Assembly (NCBI RefSeq): GCF_036231355.1
Contig: NZ_CP109496.1
Coordinates: 6,510,001 to 6,574,000 of the forward strand
DNA: 64,000 nucleotides
Reading direction: 5' to 3'
Source: Streptomyces sp. NBC_01431
GTDB lineage: Bacteria; Actinomycetota; Actinomycetes; Streptomycetales; Streptomycetaceae
Shown here: positions 43,656 to 51,364 of the stretch, piece after piece
Layout of the letters: the number at the start of each line of letters is the position of its first letter
How positions within the stretch are numbered: position 1 is the first letter of the stretch
Position numbers and translations under genes: made by a program
The notes under the pieces: model-generated
What the model saw: only the letters and a program-made list of their open reading frames with translations
The model's database searches: none
Told to the model about the DNA's origin: nothing

Positions 43656-44845
43656 CGAAGCCCGCCCTCCGGCTGCGCCGCACCGCCGCACTCGCGTCGG
43701 CCGCTGCGCTCACCCTGCTGCTGACCGCGGCCCCGGCCCGCGCCGACGGCATCCGCGACCGCCAGTGGGAGCTCGGTGCGATGCACACCCAGCAGGCGTG
43801 GCGTACGACCAAGGGCAAGGGCATCACGGTGGCGGTCCTCGACACAGGCGTCGACGCCGGCCACCCCGACCTCGCCGGGCAGGTACTTCCCGGCACCGAC
43901 CTCATCGGTTTCGGCGCGGGCCAGGGCAGCCGCGACTGGGCCCGGCACGGCACCGCCATGGCCGGCATCATCGCGGGCCACGGGCACGGCGCCGGAAACG
44001 AGTCCGGGGTGCTCGGCATCGCCCCCGAGGCCAGGATCCTCCCGGTCCGCGTCATCCTGGAATCCACCGACCCGGCCCGCAAACAGGCCCGCGAGACCAA
44101 GGGCGGCGCGCTGGCCGACGGCATCCGCTGGGCCGCCGACAACGGTGCCGACGTCATCAACCTCTCGCTCGGCGACGACAGCGCCTCCGCCCACCCCGAA
44201 CCCGCCGAGGACGCAGCCATCCAGTACGCCCTCGGCAAGGGCGCCGTCGTGGTGGCCTCCGCGGGCAACGGCGGCGACCAGGGCGACCACATCTCCTACC
44301 CGGCCGCCTACCCCGGCGTCATCGCGGTGGCCGCCGTCGACCGGAACGGCACCCACGCCTCCTTCTCCACCCGCCGCTGGTACGCCACCGTCAGCGCCCC
44401 CGGCGTCGATGTCGTCATAGCGGACCCGGACCGCAAGTACTACGAGGGCTGGGGCACCAGCGCCGCCTCCGCGTTCGTCTCCGGCGCCGTCGCCCTCGTC
44501 CGTTCCGTGAACCCCGGGCTCACCCCGGCGCAGATCAAGACGTTGCTCGCCGACACCGCTCGGGACGCCCCCCAGAGCGGCCGCGACGACGCGCGCGGCT
44601 ACGGCATGGTCGATCCGGCCGCGGCCCTCACCGCCGCCGCGAAGCTGAAGCCCGCCGGGCTGCGCTCGCAGTCCACGGCGTACTCCAAGACCTATTTCGG
44701 CAGCGGCCCCAACGCGCCCGCCGCCGACGACTCCCCGGCCGACTGGCTGGCCCCCGTCTCCGCGGGCGGTGGCGTCCTGCTGCTGGCCGCGGGCGTCGTC
44801 CTGTGGCGCTCCACCCGCGTCAGGACCCCGCGCGAGTGGCTCTGA
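43652..44845 (+). CDS. Mycosin-type S8 subtilase, membrane anchored
   Basis: 397-aa serine protease with signal peptide (cleaved near APARA-DG), catalytic triad Asp64 (VLDTGVD), His99 (RHGTAMAG) and Ser270 (GTSAASAF), and oxyanion Asn in SAGNGG. A C-terminal helix (GGGVLLLAAGVVLWR) and short basic tail anchor it outside the membrane, as in mycosins (MycP) of type VII secretion. No eccC, eccD or WXG100 genes are nearby, so it is an orphan. Translationally coupled to the proline-rich membrane protein before it. Confidence 0.88.
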   Translation: MTKPALRLRRTAALASAAALTLLLTAAPARADGIRDRQWELGAMHTQQAWRTTKGKGITVAVLDTGVDAGHPDLAGQVLPGTDLIGFGAGQGSRDWARHGTAMAGIIAGHGHGAGNESGVLGIAPEARILPVRVILESTDPARKQARETKGGALADGIRWAADNGADVINLSLGDDSASAHPEPAEDAAIQYALGKGAVVVASAGNGGDQGDHISYPAAYPGVIAVAAVDRNGTHASFSTRRWYATVSAPGVDVVIADPDRKYYEGWGTSAASAFVSGAVALVRSVNPGLTPAQIKTLLADTARDAPQSGRDDARGYGMVDPAAALTAAAKLKPAGLRSQSTAYSKTYFGSGPNAPAADDSPADWLAPVSAGGGVLLLAAGVVLWRSTRVRTPREWL

Positions 44846-44903
44846 GGCCGGGCCTTTCGAAGGCCGTGCCGGACCCGGCACCGCCCCCGGTTAGGCTCGT
44901 GCC

Positions 44904-45632
44904 GTGGCGCTCAAGAACATTCCGGATTCCGGTTTCTCCGACGACGACGGCACTGCCGCCCCCGAACTGACCGCGGCGCTCGCCGCCTGGGCGCAGGACC
45001 GGGCGGCCGAGCCGCGGGTGCTCGCCGCGCTGAGCACGGCCAGGCTGCTCGTGCCCGTGGTGGCGATGCTCGGCGAGAGCGAGATCGACGGACACGGTCT
45101 GAAGCGGGAGAAGACCAGTGACATGGCCGTCCCCACCCTGAAGGCGGGCGACCGCACGGCGCTGCCCGCGTTCACGTCGATCGAGGCGCTGGCCCGGTGG
45201 GACCCCGAGGCCCGGCCGGTCGCCGTCCCGCTGCACCAGGCGCTGGCGGCCGCCGTGCACGAGAAGGCCGACACCGTGGTCATCGACCTCGCGGGTCCGG
45301 TCGCCTACGAACTGAAGGGCGCGGCCCTGCTGGCCCTGGCGGAGGGGCGCACCAGCGCGGACCCGCTGGAGGATCCGTCGGTGCTGGGCGCGGTGCGCTC
45401 GGCGGTGGCAGCCGTCCCGGCGGTGCTGCGTGCCCACCTCGGCCCCGGCAGCGCGGACGGCACGCTCGCCCTGGTCCTCGCCGACGGGGAGGTGCCGGCC
45501 GAGGCGGCCCGCCGGGTCGCCGAGCTGATCGCCGCCGACGAGACCCTGCGGGCCAGGCTGGTACGTGGCCTGGACCTCGCGCTGCTGCCGCCGCAGGCCC
45601 CGCCGCCGAACGAGCCGCTCTTCACCCGCTGA
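44904..45632 (+). CDS. SseB-family protein
   Basis: 242 aa with an N-terminal SseB domain (about residues 25-125: ARLLVPVVAMLGES...LPAFTSIEALARWDPEARPVAVPLHQALAAA). The C-terminal half is Ala-rich helical. The GTG start has no ribosome site; TAGGCT (44892-44897) ends six bases before it, which suggests a leaderless message. SseB homologues occur as small cytosolic proteins of uncertain function in actinobacteria. Convergent with a DUF1844 gene. Confidence 0.8.
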   Translation: MALKNIPDSGFSDDDGTAAPELTAALAAWAQDRAAEPRVLAALSTARLLVPVVAMLGESEIDGHGLKREKTSDMAVPTLKAGDRTALPAFTSIEALARWDPEARPVAVPLHQALAAAVHEKADTVVIDLAGPVAYELKGAALLALAEGRTSADPLEDPSVLGAVRSAVAAVPAVLRAHLGPGSADGTLALVLADGEVPAEAARRVAELIAADETLRARLVRGLDLALLPPQAPPPNEPLFTR

Positions 45633-45662
45633 AAGGGGAGGAGCGGCCCGTGCTGAAGGGGC

Positions 45663-46022
45663 TCAGCCGAAGACGGCCCCGGTGTACTTCTCGCCCGGCC
45701 CCTGGCCCGGCTCGTCCGGCACGACCGACGCCTCGCGGAACGCCAGCTGGAGCGACTTCAGGCCGTCGCGCAGCGGGGCCGCGTGGAAGGACGAGATCTC
45801 GGTCGCCCCGGCGTCGAGCAGACCGGCCAGGGCGTGCACCAGCTTGCGGGCCTCGTCGAGGTCCTTGTACTGGTCGCCCTCCTCGGTAAGACCGAGCTTC
45901 ACGGCGGCGGCGCTCATCAGGTTCACGGCGACCGTCACGATCACCTCGACGGCGGGAACCTCCGCGATGTCGCGGGCCATGGTGTCGAAGTCTGCGGGCT
46001 GATTGGGGGGCGTTTCACTCAT
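45663..46022 (-). CDS. DUF1844 protein
   Basis: 119 aa from ATG 46022. Matches the DUF1844 pattern: AVEVIVTVAVNLMSAAAVKLGL, then DLDEARKLVHALAGLLDAGA and a C-terminal helix. It is regularly found next to infC in actinobacteria, divergent from it as here. TATCGT on the minus strand lies seven bases before the ATG, so this start too may be leaderless. Function unknown. Confidence 0.85.
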   Translation of the reverse strand: MSETPPNQPADFDTMARDIAEVPAVEVIVTVAVNLMSAAAVKLGLTEEGDQYKDLDEARKLVHALAGLLDAGATEISSFHAAPLRDGLKSLQLAFREASVVPDEPGQGPGEKYTGAVFG

Positions 46023-46070
46023 GCCCCACACGATATGCGGTGCGGGCCCGCGCTCCGCCCAGGCACTCGA

Positions 46071-46396
46071 TTAGCCCGTCCGTCCCGTTGCTGCTAACCT
46101 TGTGTAACGACCGGCCAGGCACGTGTGCCCGGCCCACAAGTGGAGGCTCCGATCTCCCACCCGACCACCCTCCGGGGCGGCGGGTCATCCGGTCAGGTGG
46201 CCACCATCGTTCCGTACGGACGATGGAGCCGCCCGATGTGCGCCCCGCGGTAGACCGCGGCGGTGTTCCGGTTTTCTTGGAGCCCCGCCTGTGTCCGTCC
46301 CGGGGCATTTTTTGTGTCCCGAGTCGGTTGGTCACGTCAATACAGACGTACGCGGCTGTCTGCCAGGCAGTCGTGTGGTGCTACCGAGGAGGATCC
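46071..46396 (+). promoter_or_regulatory. Structured leader of the infC-rpmI-rplT operon with internal terminator
   Basis: Possible promoter TTAGCC (46071) with TAACCT (46095-46100). Then come a stem at 46112-46133, a strong stem with arms 46204-46210/46220-46226 around CCGTACGG, and a stem CCGCGGT/ACCGCGG (46245-46251/46254-46260). A terminator follows: GCCCCG (46282-46287) with CGGGGC (46301-46306) followed by ATTTTTTG. About 80 bp later the infC ribosome site AGGAGG (46387-46392) appears. A terminator inside a leader implies attenuation control; in other bacteria L20 or IF3 regulates this operon. Confidence 0.7.
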
Positions 46397-47065
46397 ATCA
46401 GCGCCGAGCCCCGCATCAACGACCGGATTCGCGTGCCCGAGGTGCGACTTGTCGGCCCCAGTGGCGAGCAGGTCGGAATCGTTCCGCTTGCCAAGGCCCT
46501 GGAGCTCGCACAGGAGTACGACCTCGACCTGGTCGAGGTGGCGGCGACCGCCCGTCCGCCCGTGTGCAAGCTCATGGACTACGGGAAGTTCAAGTACGAG
46601 TCGGCCATGAAGGCCCGTGAGGCGCGCAAGAACCAGGCGCACACGGTCATCAAGGAGATGAAGCTCCGGCCGAAGATCGACCCGCACGACTACGACACCA
46701 AAAAGGGTCACGTCGTCCGGTTCCTCAAGCAGGGCGACAAGGTCAAGATCACGATCATGTTCCGTGGTCGCGAGCAGTCCCGGCCGGAACTCGGCTACCG
46801 ACTGCTCCAGCGCCTCGCTTCGGACGTGGAGGACCTCGGCTTCGTCGAGTCCAGCCCGAAGCAGGACGGCCGAAACATGATCATGGTTCTCGGTCCGCAC
46901 AAGAAGAAGACCGAGGCGATGGCCGAAGCCCGCGAGGCCCAGGCGGCCCGCAAGGCGGAGCGTCAGGGTCTGTCGGCCCAGGCGGACGAGTCCGCCCAGG
47001 ACGAGGCCGTTGCGGAGGCGCCCGTCGCTGAAGCCGTGGCCGAGGAACACCCCGCCGAGGCCTGA
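46397..47065 (+). CDS. infC: Translation initiation factor IF-3, probable AUC start
   Basis: Binds the 30S subunit and checks the initiator codon. The conserved protein begins ISAEPRINDRIRVPEVRLVGPSGEQVG; the codon directly after AGGAGG (46387-46392) is ATC at 46397, four bases away. The nearest in-frame ordinary start is GTG 46373, which would translate through the ribosome site. IF3 genes commonly use rare AUU/AUC starts for autoregulation, so I take ATC, giving 222 aa. The N- and C-domains are complete (KMKDYGKFKYE-like CKLMDYGKFKYES; KVKITIMFRGREQSRPELG). The C-terminal Ala/Glu-rich tail is a Streptomyces feature. Confidence 0.88.
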   Translation: MSAEPRINDRIRVPEVRLVGPSGEQVGIVPLAKALELAQEYDLDLVEVAATARPPVCKLMDYGKFKYESAMKAREARKNQAHTVIKEMKLRPKIDPHDYDTKKGHVVRFLKQGDKVKITIMFRGREQSRPELGYRLLQRLASDVEDLGFVESSPKQDGRNMIMVLGPHKKKTEAMAEAREAQAARKAERQGLSAQADESAQDEAVAEAPVAEAVAEEHPAEA

Positions 47066-47168
47066 TTCCGGGACAGCCCGTTCCGGATATCAACCGATAC
47101 ATATGACGCTCCCGAGCGCCGGTCCCCGGACCGGCTGGGAGCGCCACTGACGAGGAGATAACGGCGCT

Positions 47169-47363
47169 ATGCCGAAGAACAAGTCGCACAGCGGTGCCAG
47201 CAAGCGCTTCAAGATCACCGGCTCCGGCAAGGTGCTCCGTGAGCGCGCCGGCAAGCGCCACCTGCTCGAGCACAAGTCGTCCAAGAAGACCCGCTCGCTG
47301 ACGGGCACGGTCGTCGTGGCTCCGGCCGACGCCAAGAAGATCAAGAAGCTTCTCGGCAAGTGA
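47169..47363 (+). CDS. rpmI: Ribosomal protein bL35
   Basis: 64 aa, MPKNKSHSGASKRFKITGSG through RHLLEHKSSKKTRSLTG to KKIKKLLGK: full-length and typical. Follows infC by 103 bp, with a GAGGAG ribosome site. Second gene of the operon. Confidence 0.97.
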   Translation: MPKNKSHSGASKRFKITGSGKVLRERAGKRHLLEHKSSKKTRSLTGTVVVAPADAKKIKKLLGK

Positions 47364-47466
47364 CGTCCTCCGCCTCCTCACCACGGAGGCGGAACGTCGA
47401 GACCGGGACCTATTCGATTTCGGGTCGTGTGAGTCCAACCACGGCCCCGCTACAAGGAGTTAACAA

Positions 47467-47850
47467 GTGGCACGCGTCAAGCGGGCAGTAAACGCCCACA
47501 AGAAGCGCCGGGCGATCCTCGAGGCGGCCTCCGGCTACCGCGGTCAGCGTTCGCGCCTGTACCGCAAGGCCAAGGAGCAGGTCACCCACTCGCTGGTCTA
47601 CAACTACAACGACCGCAAGAAGCGCAAGGGCGACTTCCGTCAGCTGTGGATCCAGCGCATCAACGCCGCTGCCCGCCAGAACGGCATGACGTACAACCGC
47701 CTCATCCAGGGTCTGAAGGCCGCCAACATCGAGGTGGACCGCAAGATCCTGGCCGAGCTCGCGGTCAACGACGCCAACGCGTTCGCCGCGCTCGTCGAGG
47801 TGGCCCAGAAGGCCCTCCCGAGCGACGTCAACGCCCCGAAGGCCGCGTAA
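47467..47850 (+). CDS. rplT: Ribosomal protein bL20
   Basis: 127 aa from GTG 47467 with AAGGAG seven bases ahead. MARVKRAVNAHKKRRAILEAASGYRGQRSRLYRKAKEQV (in two parts) is the rRNA-binding N-terminal extension; the globular C-domain (NRLIQGLKAANIEVDRKILAELAV) is complete. In Bacillus this protein represses its own operon through the leader, a possible parallel for the leader seen upstream. Confidence 0.97.
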   Translation: MARVKRAVNAHKKRRAILEAASGYRGQRSRLYRKAKEQVTHSLVYNYNDRKKRKGDFRQLWIQRINAAARQNGMTYNRLIQGLKAANIEVDRKILAELAVNDANAFAALVEVAQKALPSDVNAPKAA

Positions 47851-47877
47851 GCGCCTGACGGCTTGTTGAGCCGGACC

Positions 47878-47906
47878 GGACCCGCAGGCCGATGGCCTGC
47901 GGGTCC
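47878..47906 (+). terminator. Terminator after rplT
   Basis: Perfect 13-bp stem, arms 47878-47890 and 47894-47906, GAT loop, no T tract. The stretch from 47907 to 48034 holds no visible gene. Confidence 0.8.
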
Positions 47907-48034
47907 GTGCGTTCCAAAACCCCGGCCTTCTTGGGCCGGCCCGCTTGTGACGGCGGGTTGTGCGTGGCTGGTCGCGCGGTTCCCCGCGCCCCAGCGGGAC
48001 TGCCCCCGCCCCCTCGTAGAGAGACCGCGAGTAC

Positions 48035-48889
48035 ATGCCCACCCCCGAGTTGATCTCCCCGCGTTCCCCGCGCGTCGCCGCCGCCCGCCGGCTCGCCCGG
48101 CGCAACTTCCGGGGCAAGGAACGCCGGTTCATCGCCGAGGGGCCGCAGGCCGTGCGCGAGGCCGTCGAGCACCGCAGCGACGGCGAGCCCACCCTCATCG
48201 AGCTGTTCACCACCGTCGAGGCCGCCGAGCGGTACGCGGACATCGTGACCGCCGCCCTCGAAGCGGGCGCCCGCGTCCACCACGCCGACGACGAGGTGCT
48301 CGCCGAGGTGTCGCAGACGGTCACCCCGCAGGGCATCGTCGGCGTCTGCCGCTTCCTGGACTCCCCGTTCGAGGAGATCCTCAAGGCGAAGCCGAAGCTC
48401 GTCGCCGTGCTCGCGCACGTCCGCGACCCCGGGAACGCGGGCACCGTGCTGCGCTGCGCGGACGCCGCCGGCGCCGACGCGGTCGTCCTCACCGACGCCT
48501 CCGTCGACCTCTACAACCCCAAGTCCGTGCGCGCGTCGGTCGGTTCGCTCTTCCACCTGCCGGTCGCCGTGGGCGTCCCGGTGGAGCAGGCCGTCCAGGG
48601 CCTGCGGGACGCGGGCGTGCGCATCCTGGCGGCCGACGGCGCGGGCGAGGACGACCTCGACGCCGAGCTCGACGCGGGGACCATGGGCGGGCCCACCGCG
48701 TGGATCTTCGGCAACGAGGCCTGGGGCCTGCCCGAGGAGACCCGCGCACTCGCGGACGCCGTGGTACGCGTGCCCATCCACGGCAAGGCCGAGAGCCTCA
48801 ACCTCGCGACCGCCGCCGCCGTGTGTCTCTACGGCTCCGCCCGTGCGCAGCGAGCTGCGGGAGGGTGCCGCTCCGTGACCTCGTACTAG
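48035..48889 (+). CDS. SpoU/TrmH-family rRNA 2'-O-methyltransferase
   Basis: 284 aa. N-terminal substrate-binding domain (RRNFRGKERRFIAEGPQAVREAVEH) and the SPOUT knot with three motifs: DPGNAGTVLRCADAAGADAV, IFGNEAWGLPEETRALAD and VRVPIHGKAESLNLATAAAVCLYG. Uses S-adenosylmethionine to methylate a ribose in 23S rRNA; relatives include RlmB and the thiostrepton-resistance enzyme. The target nucleotide is not predictable. Close to translation genes, consistent with the role. Confidence 0.9.
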   Translation: MPTPELISPRSPRVAAARRLARRNFRGKERRFIAEGPQAVREAVEHRSDGEPTLIELFTTVEAAERYADIVTAALEAGARVHHADDEVLAEVSQTVTPQGIVGVCRFLDSPFEEILKAKPKLVAVLAHVRDPGNAGTVLRCADAAGADAVVLTDASVDLYNPKSVRASVGSLFHLPVAVGVPVEQAVQGLRDAGVRILAADGAGEDDLDAELDAGTMGGPTAWIFGNEAWGLPEETRALADAVVRVPIHGKAESLNLATAAAVCLYGSARAQRAAGGCRSVTSY

Positions 48890-48943
48890 TAGTGTTGCGG
48901 GCTCGGGGGCCCACTCAGCGCTTCGGAGAGGTGGGATACGGGG

Positions 48944-50068
48944 ATGGCTGTCGGCATGAGCAGCACCGGCAACAGCACCGCGCTGTGTCCGTCCGCCCGT
49001 CCTGATGTCCTCGGCTTCGACCCCGACGACCTGCCCGACGGCATCGTGGTCGCCGACGACAAGGGGCAGGTGATCTGCTTCAACGCCGCCGCGGTGAGGA
49101 TCACGGCGGTCGCCAAGCACGAGGCGCTCGGCTTCCCGCTGGAGCGCGCGCTGCCGCTCGAAGACCTCAAGGGCCGCCGCTGGTGGCAGCTCACCGACCC
49201 GTACGGCGGCCTCGCCATCCGGGTCGGCCAGCCCGAACGCAATCTGCTGCTGCCCGGCGGCCGCGAGGTGCTGGTCTCCGCACGCTACGTACGCGAGCGC
49301 CCGACCGGGCCCGTGCGCCGGGTCGTCGTCAGCCTGCGCTCCACCGAGGCCCGGCGGCGCACGGAGCGCTCGCACGCCGAACTCATCGCCACCGTCGCCC
49401 ACGAACTGCGCTCCCCGCTGACCTCCGTGAAGGGTTTCACCGCGACCCTGCTGGCCAAGTGGGAGCGGTTCACCGACGACCAGAAGCGGCTGATGCTGGA
49501 GACCGTCGACGCGGACGCCAACCGCGTCACCCGGCTCATCGCCGAACTCCTCGACATCTCGCGCATCGACTCCGGGCGGCTCGAAGTGCGCCGCCAGCCG
49601 GTGGACGTCCCGGCCGCCGTCGGCCGCCACCTCCAGGCCCACGTCGCCTCCGGTCAGTCCCCGGACCGCTTCCTGGTGCGCGTCCAGCGGCCGCTGCCCG
49701 ACCTCTGGGCGGATCCGGACAAGATCGACCAGGTACTCGGCAACCTGCTGGAAAACGCGGTGCGCCACGGCGAGGGAACCGTCACCATTGAGGTGGCACC
49801 AGCGCCCGTCCGCATTGACGAGCACGACGAGAAGGGAACGGCCGTCACCGTGAGCGACGAAGGCCCCGGCATCCCCGAGGAGTCGATGGGCCGCGTCTTC
49901 ACCCGCTTCTGGCGGGGGAGCAAGCGCGGCGGGACGGGGCTCGGCCTGTACATCGTCAAGGGCATCGTCGAGGCGCACGGCGGCACCATCACGGTCGGCC
50001 GCGGCCCCGGCGGCGGCGCCCAGTTCCGATTTATCCTGCCCGTGGCGGCTCCGGCGTATCTCCAGTAG
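48944..50068 (+). CDS. Soluble PAS-domain sensor histidine kinase (orphan)
   Basis: 374 aa with no membrane segment. PAS-like domain (about residues 25-130, LPDGIVVADDKGQVICFNAAAVRI), HisKA with phospho-acceptor His153 in VAHELRSPLTSVKGF, N box (NLLENAVRHGE), and G boxes VSDEGPGIPEE and GGTGLGLYIVKGIVEAHGG. No response regulator is encoded nearby, so the partner is elsewhere. ATG 48944 has GAGAGGTGGG upstream; ATG 48956 is an alternative. The signal is presumably cytoplasmic. Confidence 0.9.
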   Translation: MAVGMSSTGNSTALCPSARPDVLGFDPDDLPDGIVVADDKGQVICFNAAAVRITAVAKHEALGFPLERALPLEDLKGRRWWQLTDPYGGLAIRVGQPERNLLLPGGREVLVSARYVRERPTGPVRRVVVSLRSTEARRRTERSHAELIATVAHELRSPLTSVKGFTATLLAKWERFTDDQKRLMLETVDADANRVTRLIAELLDISRIDSGRLEVRRQPVDVPAAVGRHLQAHVASGQSPDRFLVRVQRPLPDLWADPDKIDQVLGNLLENAVRHGEGTVTIEVAPAPVRIDEHDEKGTAVTVSDEGPGIPEESMGRVFTRFWRGSKRGGTGLGLYIVKGIVEAHGGTITVGRGPGGGAQFRFILPVAAPAYLQ

Positions 50069-50179
50069 ATCGCCCCCCGAGCCGCCCACGGGCGCACTCA
50101 CATTCCTCCACCCCGTTAGACTCGACCTTTGGCGCGTTTGTGTCCGCGCGCTATTCGCGGTATCGCTGTCGCGTCGCGG

Positions 50180-50222
50180 GGACCCCCGGCTTGGGGGCAC
50201 CTCCCAGCGTTGGCTGGGGGAC
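50180..50222. repeat. Streptomyces-type intergenic palindromic repeat upstream of pheS
   Basis: Two adjacent hairpins: CCCCC/GGGGG (50183-50187/50193-50197) and CCCAGC/GCTGGG (50203-50208/50213-50218). The string GGGGGCACCTCCCAGCG...GGCTGGGGGA is, from memory, a dispersed intergenic repeat in many Streptomyces genomes. It lies 20 bp before pheS, so it is within the leader. Confidence 0.55.
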
Positions 50223-50242
50223 AATCGGAAGCACGGGAAGAG

Positions 50243-51364
50243 ATGTCGGCACCCAATAAGTCGTACGACCCTGTTGAGGTCGAGGCGCTGAAACCGGAAG
50301 AGATCGAGCGCATGCGGGACGAGGCGCTTGCCGCCTTCGCCGCCGCGAGCGACCTCGAAGCGCTCGCCCAGGCGAAGACCGCGCACACCGGAGGCACCTC
50401 GCCCCTCTCGCTCGCCAACCGCGAGATCGGCGCGCTGCCGCCGCAGGCCAAGGCCGCGGCCGGCAAGCTCGTGGGCATGGCCCGCGGCGCCGTGAACAAG
50501 GCCCTGACCGCCCGCCAGGCCGAGCTGGAGGACGAGCGGGACGCCCGCGTCCTGGTCGAGGAGGCGGTGGACGTCACGCTGCCCCACGACCGGGTACCGG
50601 CCGGCGCCCGCCACCCGCTGACCACGCTCTCCGAGCGCATCGAGGACGTCTTCGTGGCCATGGGCTACGAGGTCGCCGAGGGCCCCGAGGCCGAGGCCGA
50701 GTGGTTCACCTTCGACGCGCTCAACATCGGCCCGGACCACCCGGCCCGCACCGAGCACGACACCTTCTTCGTGCAGGGACCGGAGGGTTCCGCGAACTCC
50801 GGCGTCGTGCTGCGCACGCACACCTCGCCCGTGCAGATCCGCTCGATGCTCGACCGCGAGCCGCCGGTGTACGTGATCTGCCCCGGCCGCGTCTACCGCA
50901 CCGACGAGCTCGACGCCACGCACAGCCCGGTCTTCCGCCAGGTCGAGCTGCTCGCCGTCGACGAGGGCCTCACCATGGCCGACCTCAAGGGCACCCTCGA
51001 CCACATGGTCAAGGCGCTCTTCGGCGAGGACATCAAGACGCGGCTGCGGCCGAACTTCTTCCCGTTCACCGAGCCGTCCGCCGAGATGGACATGGTCTGC
51101 TACGTCTGCCGCGGCGAGTCCGTCGGCAACCCGGACCGCCCCTGCCGCACCTGCTCCTCCGAGGGCTGGATCGAGCTCGGCGGCTGCGGCATGGTCAACC
51201 CGAAGGTGCTCACCGCCTGCGGCGTGGACCCCCAGAAGTACAGCGGATTCGCCTTCGGCTTCGGCATCGAACGGATGCTGATGTTCCGCCACAACGTCGA
51301 AGACATGCGAGACATGGTCGAGGGTGACGTCCGGTTCACCCGGCCGTTCGGGATGGAGATCTGA
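50243..51364 (+). CDS. pheS: Phenylalanine-tRNA ligase alpha subunit
   Basis: 373 aa from ATG 50243 after GGGAAGAG. N-terminal coiled coil for tRNA binding (about 1-100), then the class II catalytic core: HPLTTLSERIEDVFVAMGYEVAEGPE, THTSPVQIRSML (motif 2 region), RVYRTDELDATHSPVFRQVE, and motif 3 FGFGIERMLM. Phe-binding residues lie in the FFPFTEPSAEMD segment. A zinc-like cluster CYVC...CRTCSSEGW is present. Overlaps pheT (TGATG), so the two subunits are co-translated into the heterotetramer. Confidence 0.97.
   Translation: MSAPNKSYDPVEVEALKPEEIERMRDEALAAFAAASDLEALAQAKTAHTGGTSPLSLANREIGALPPQAKAAAGKLVGMARGAVNKALTARQAELEDERDARVLVEEAVDVTLPHDRVPAGARHPLTTLSERIEDVFVAMGYEVAEGPEAEAEWFTFDALNIGPDHPARTEHDTFFVQGPEGSANSGVVLRTHTSPVQIRSMLDREPPVYVICPGRVYRTDELDATHSPVFRQVELLAVDEGLTMADLKGTLDHMVKALFGEDIKTRLRPNFFPFTEPSAEMDMVCYVCRGESVGNPDRPCRTCSSEGWIELGGCGMVNPKVLTACGVDPQKYSGFAFGFGIERMLMFRHNVEDMRDMVEGDVRFTRPFGMEI

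Noticed and set aside
47828..51292. 1154-codon open frame on the minus strand
   Set aside because: It lies antisense to the methyltransferase, histidine kinase and pheS genes; composition is Gly/Arg/His-rich as expected for the third-position shadow of high-GC genes, and no ribosome site or domain is seen.
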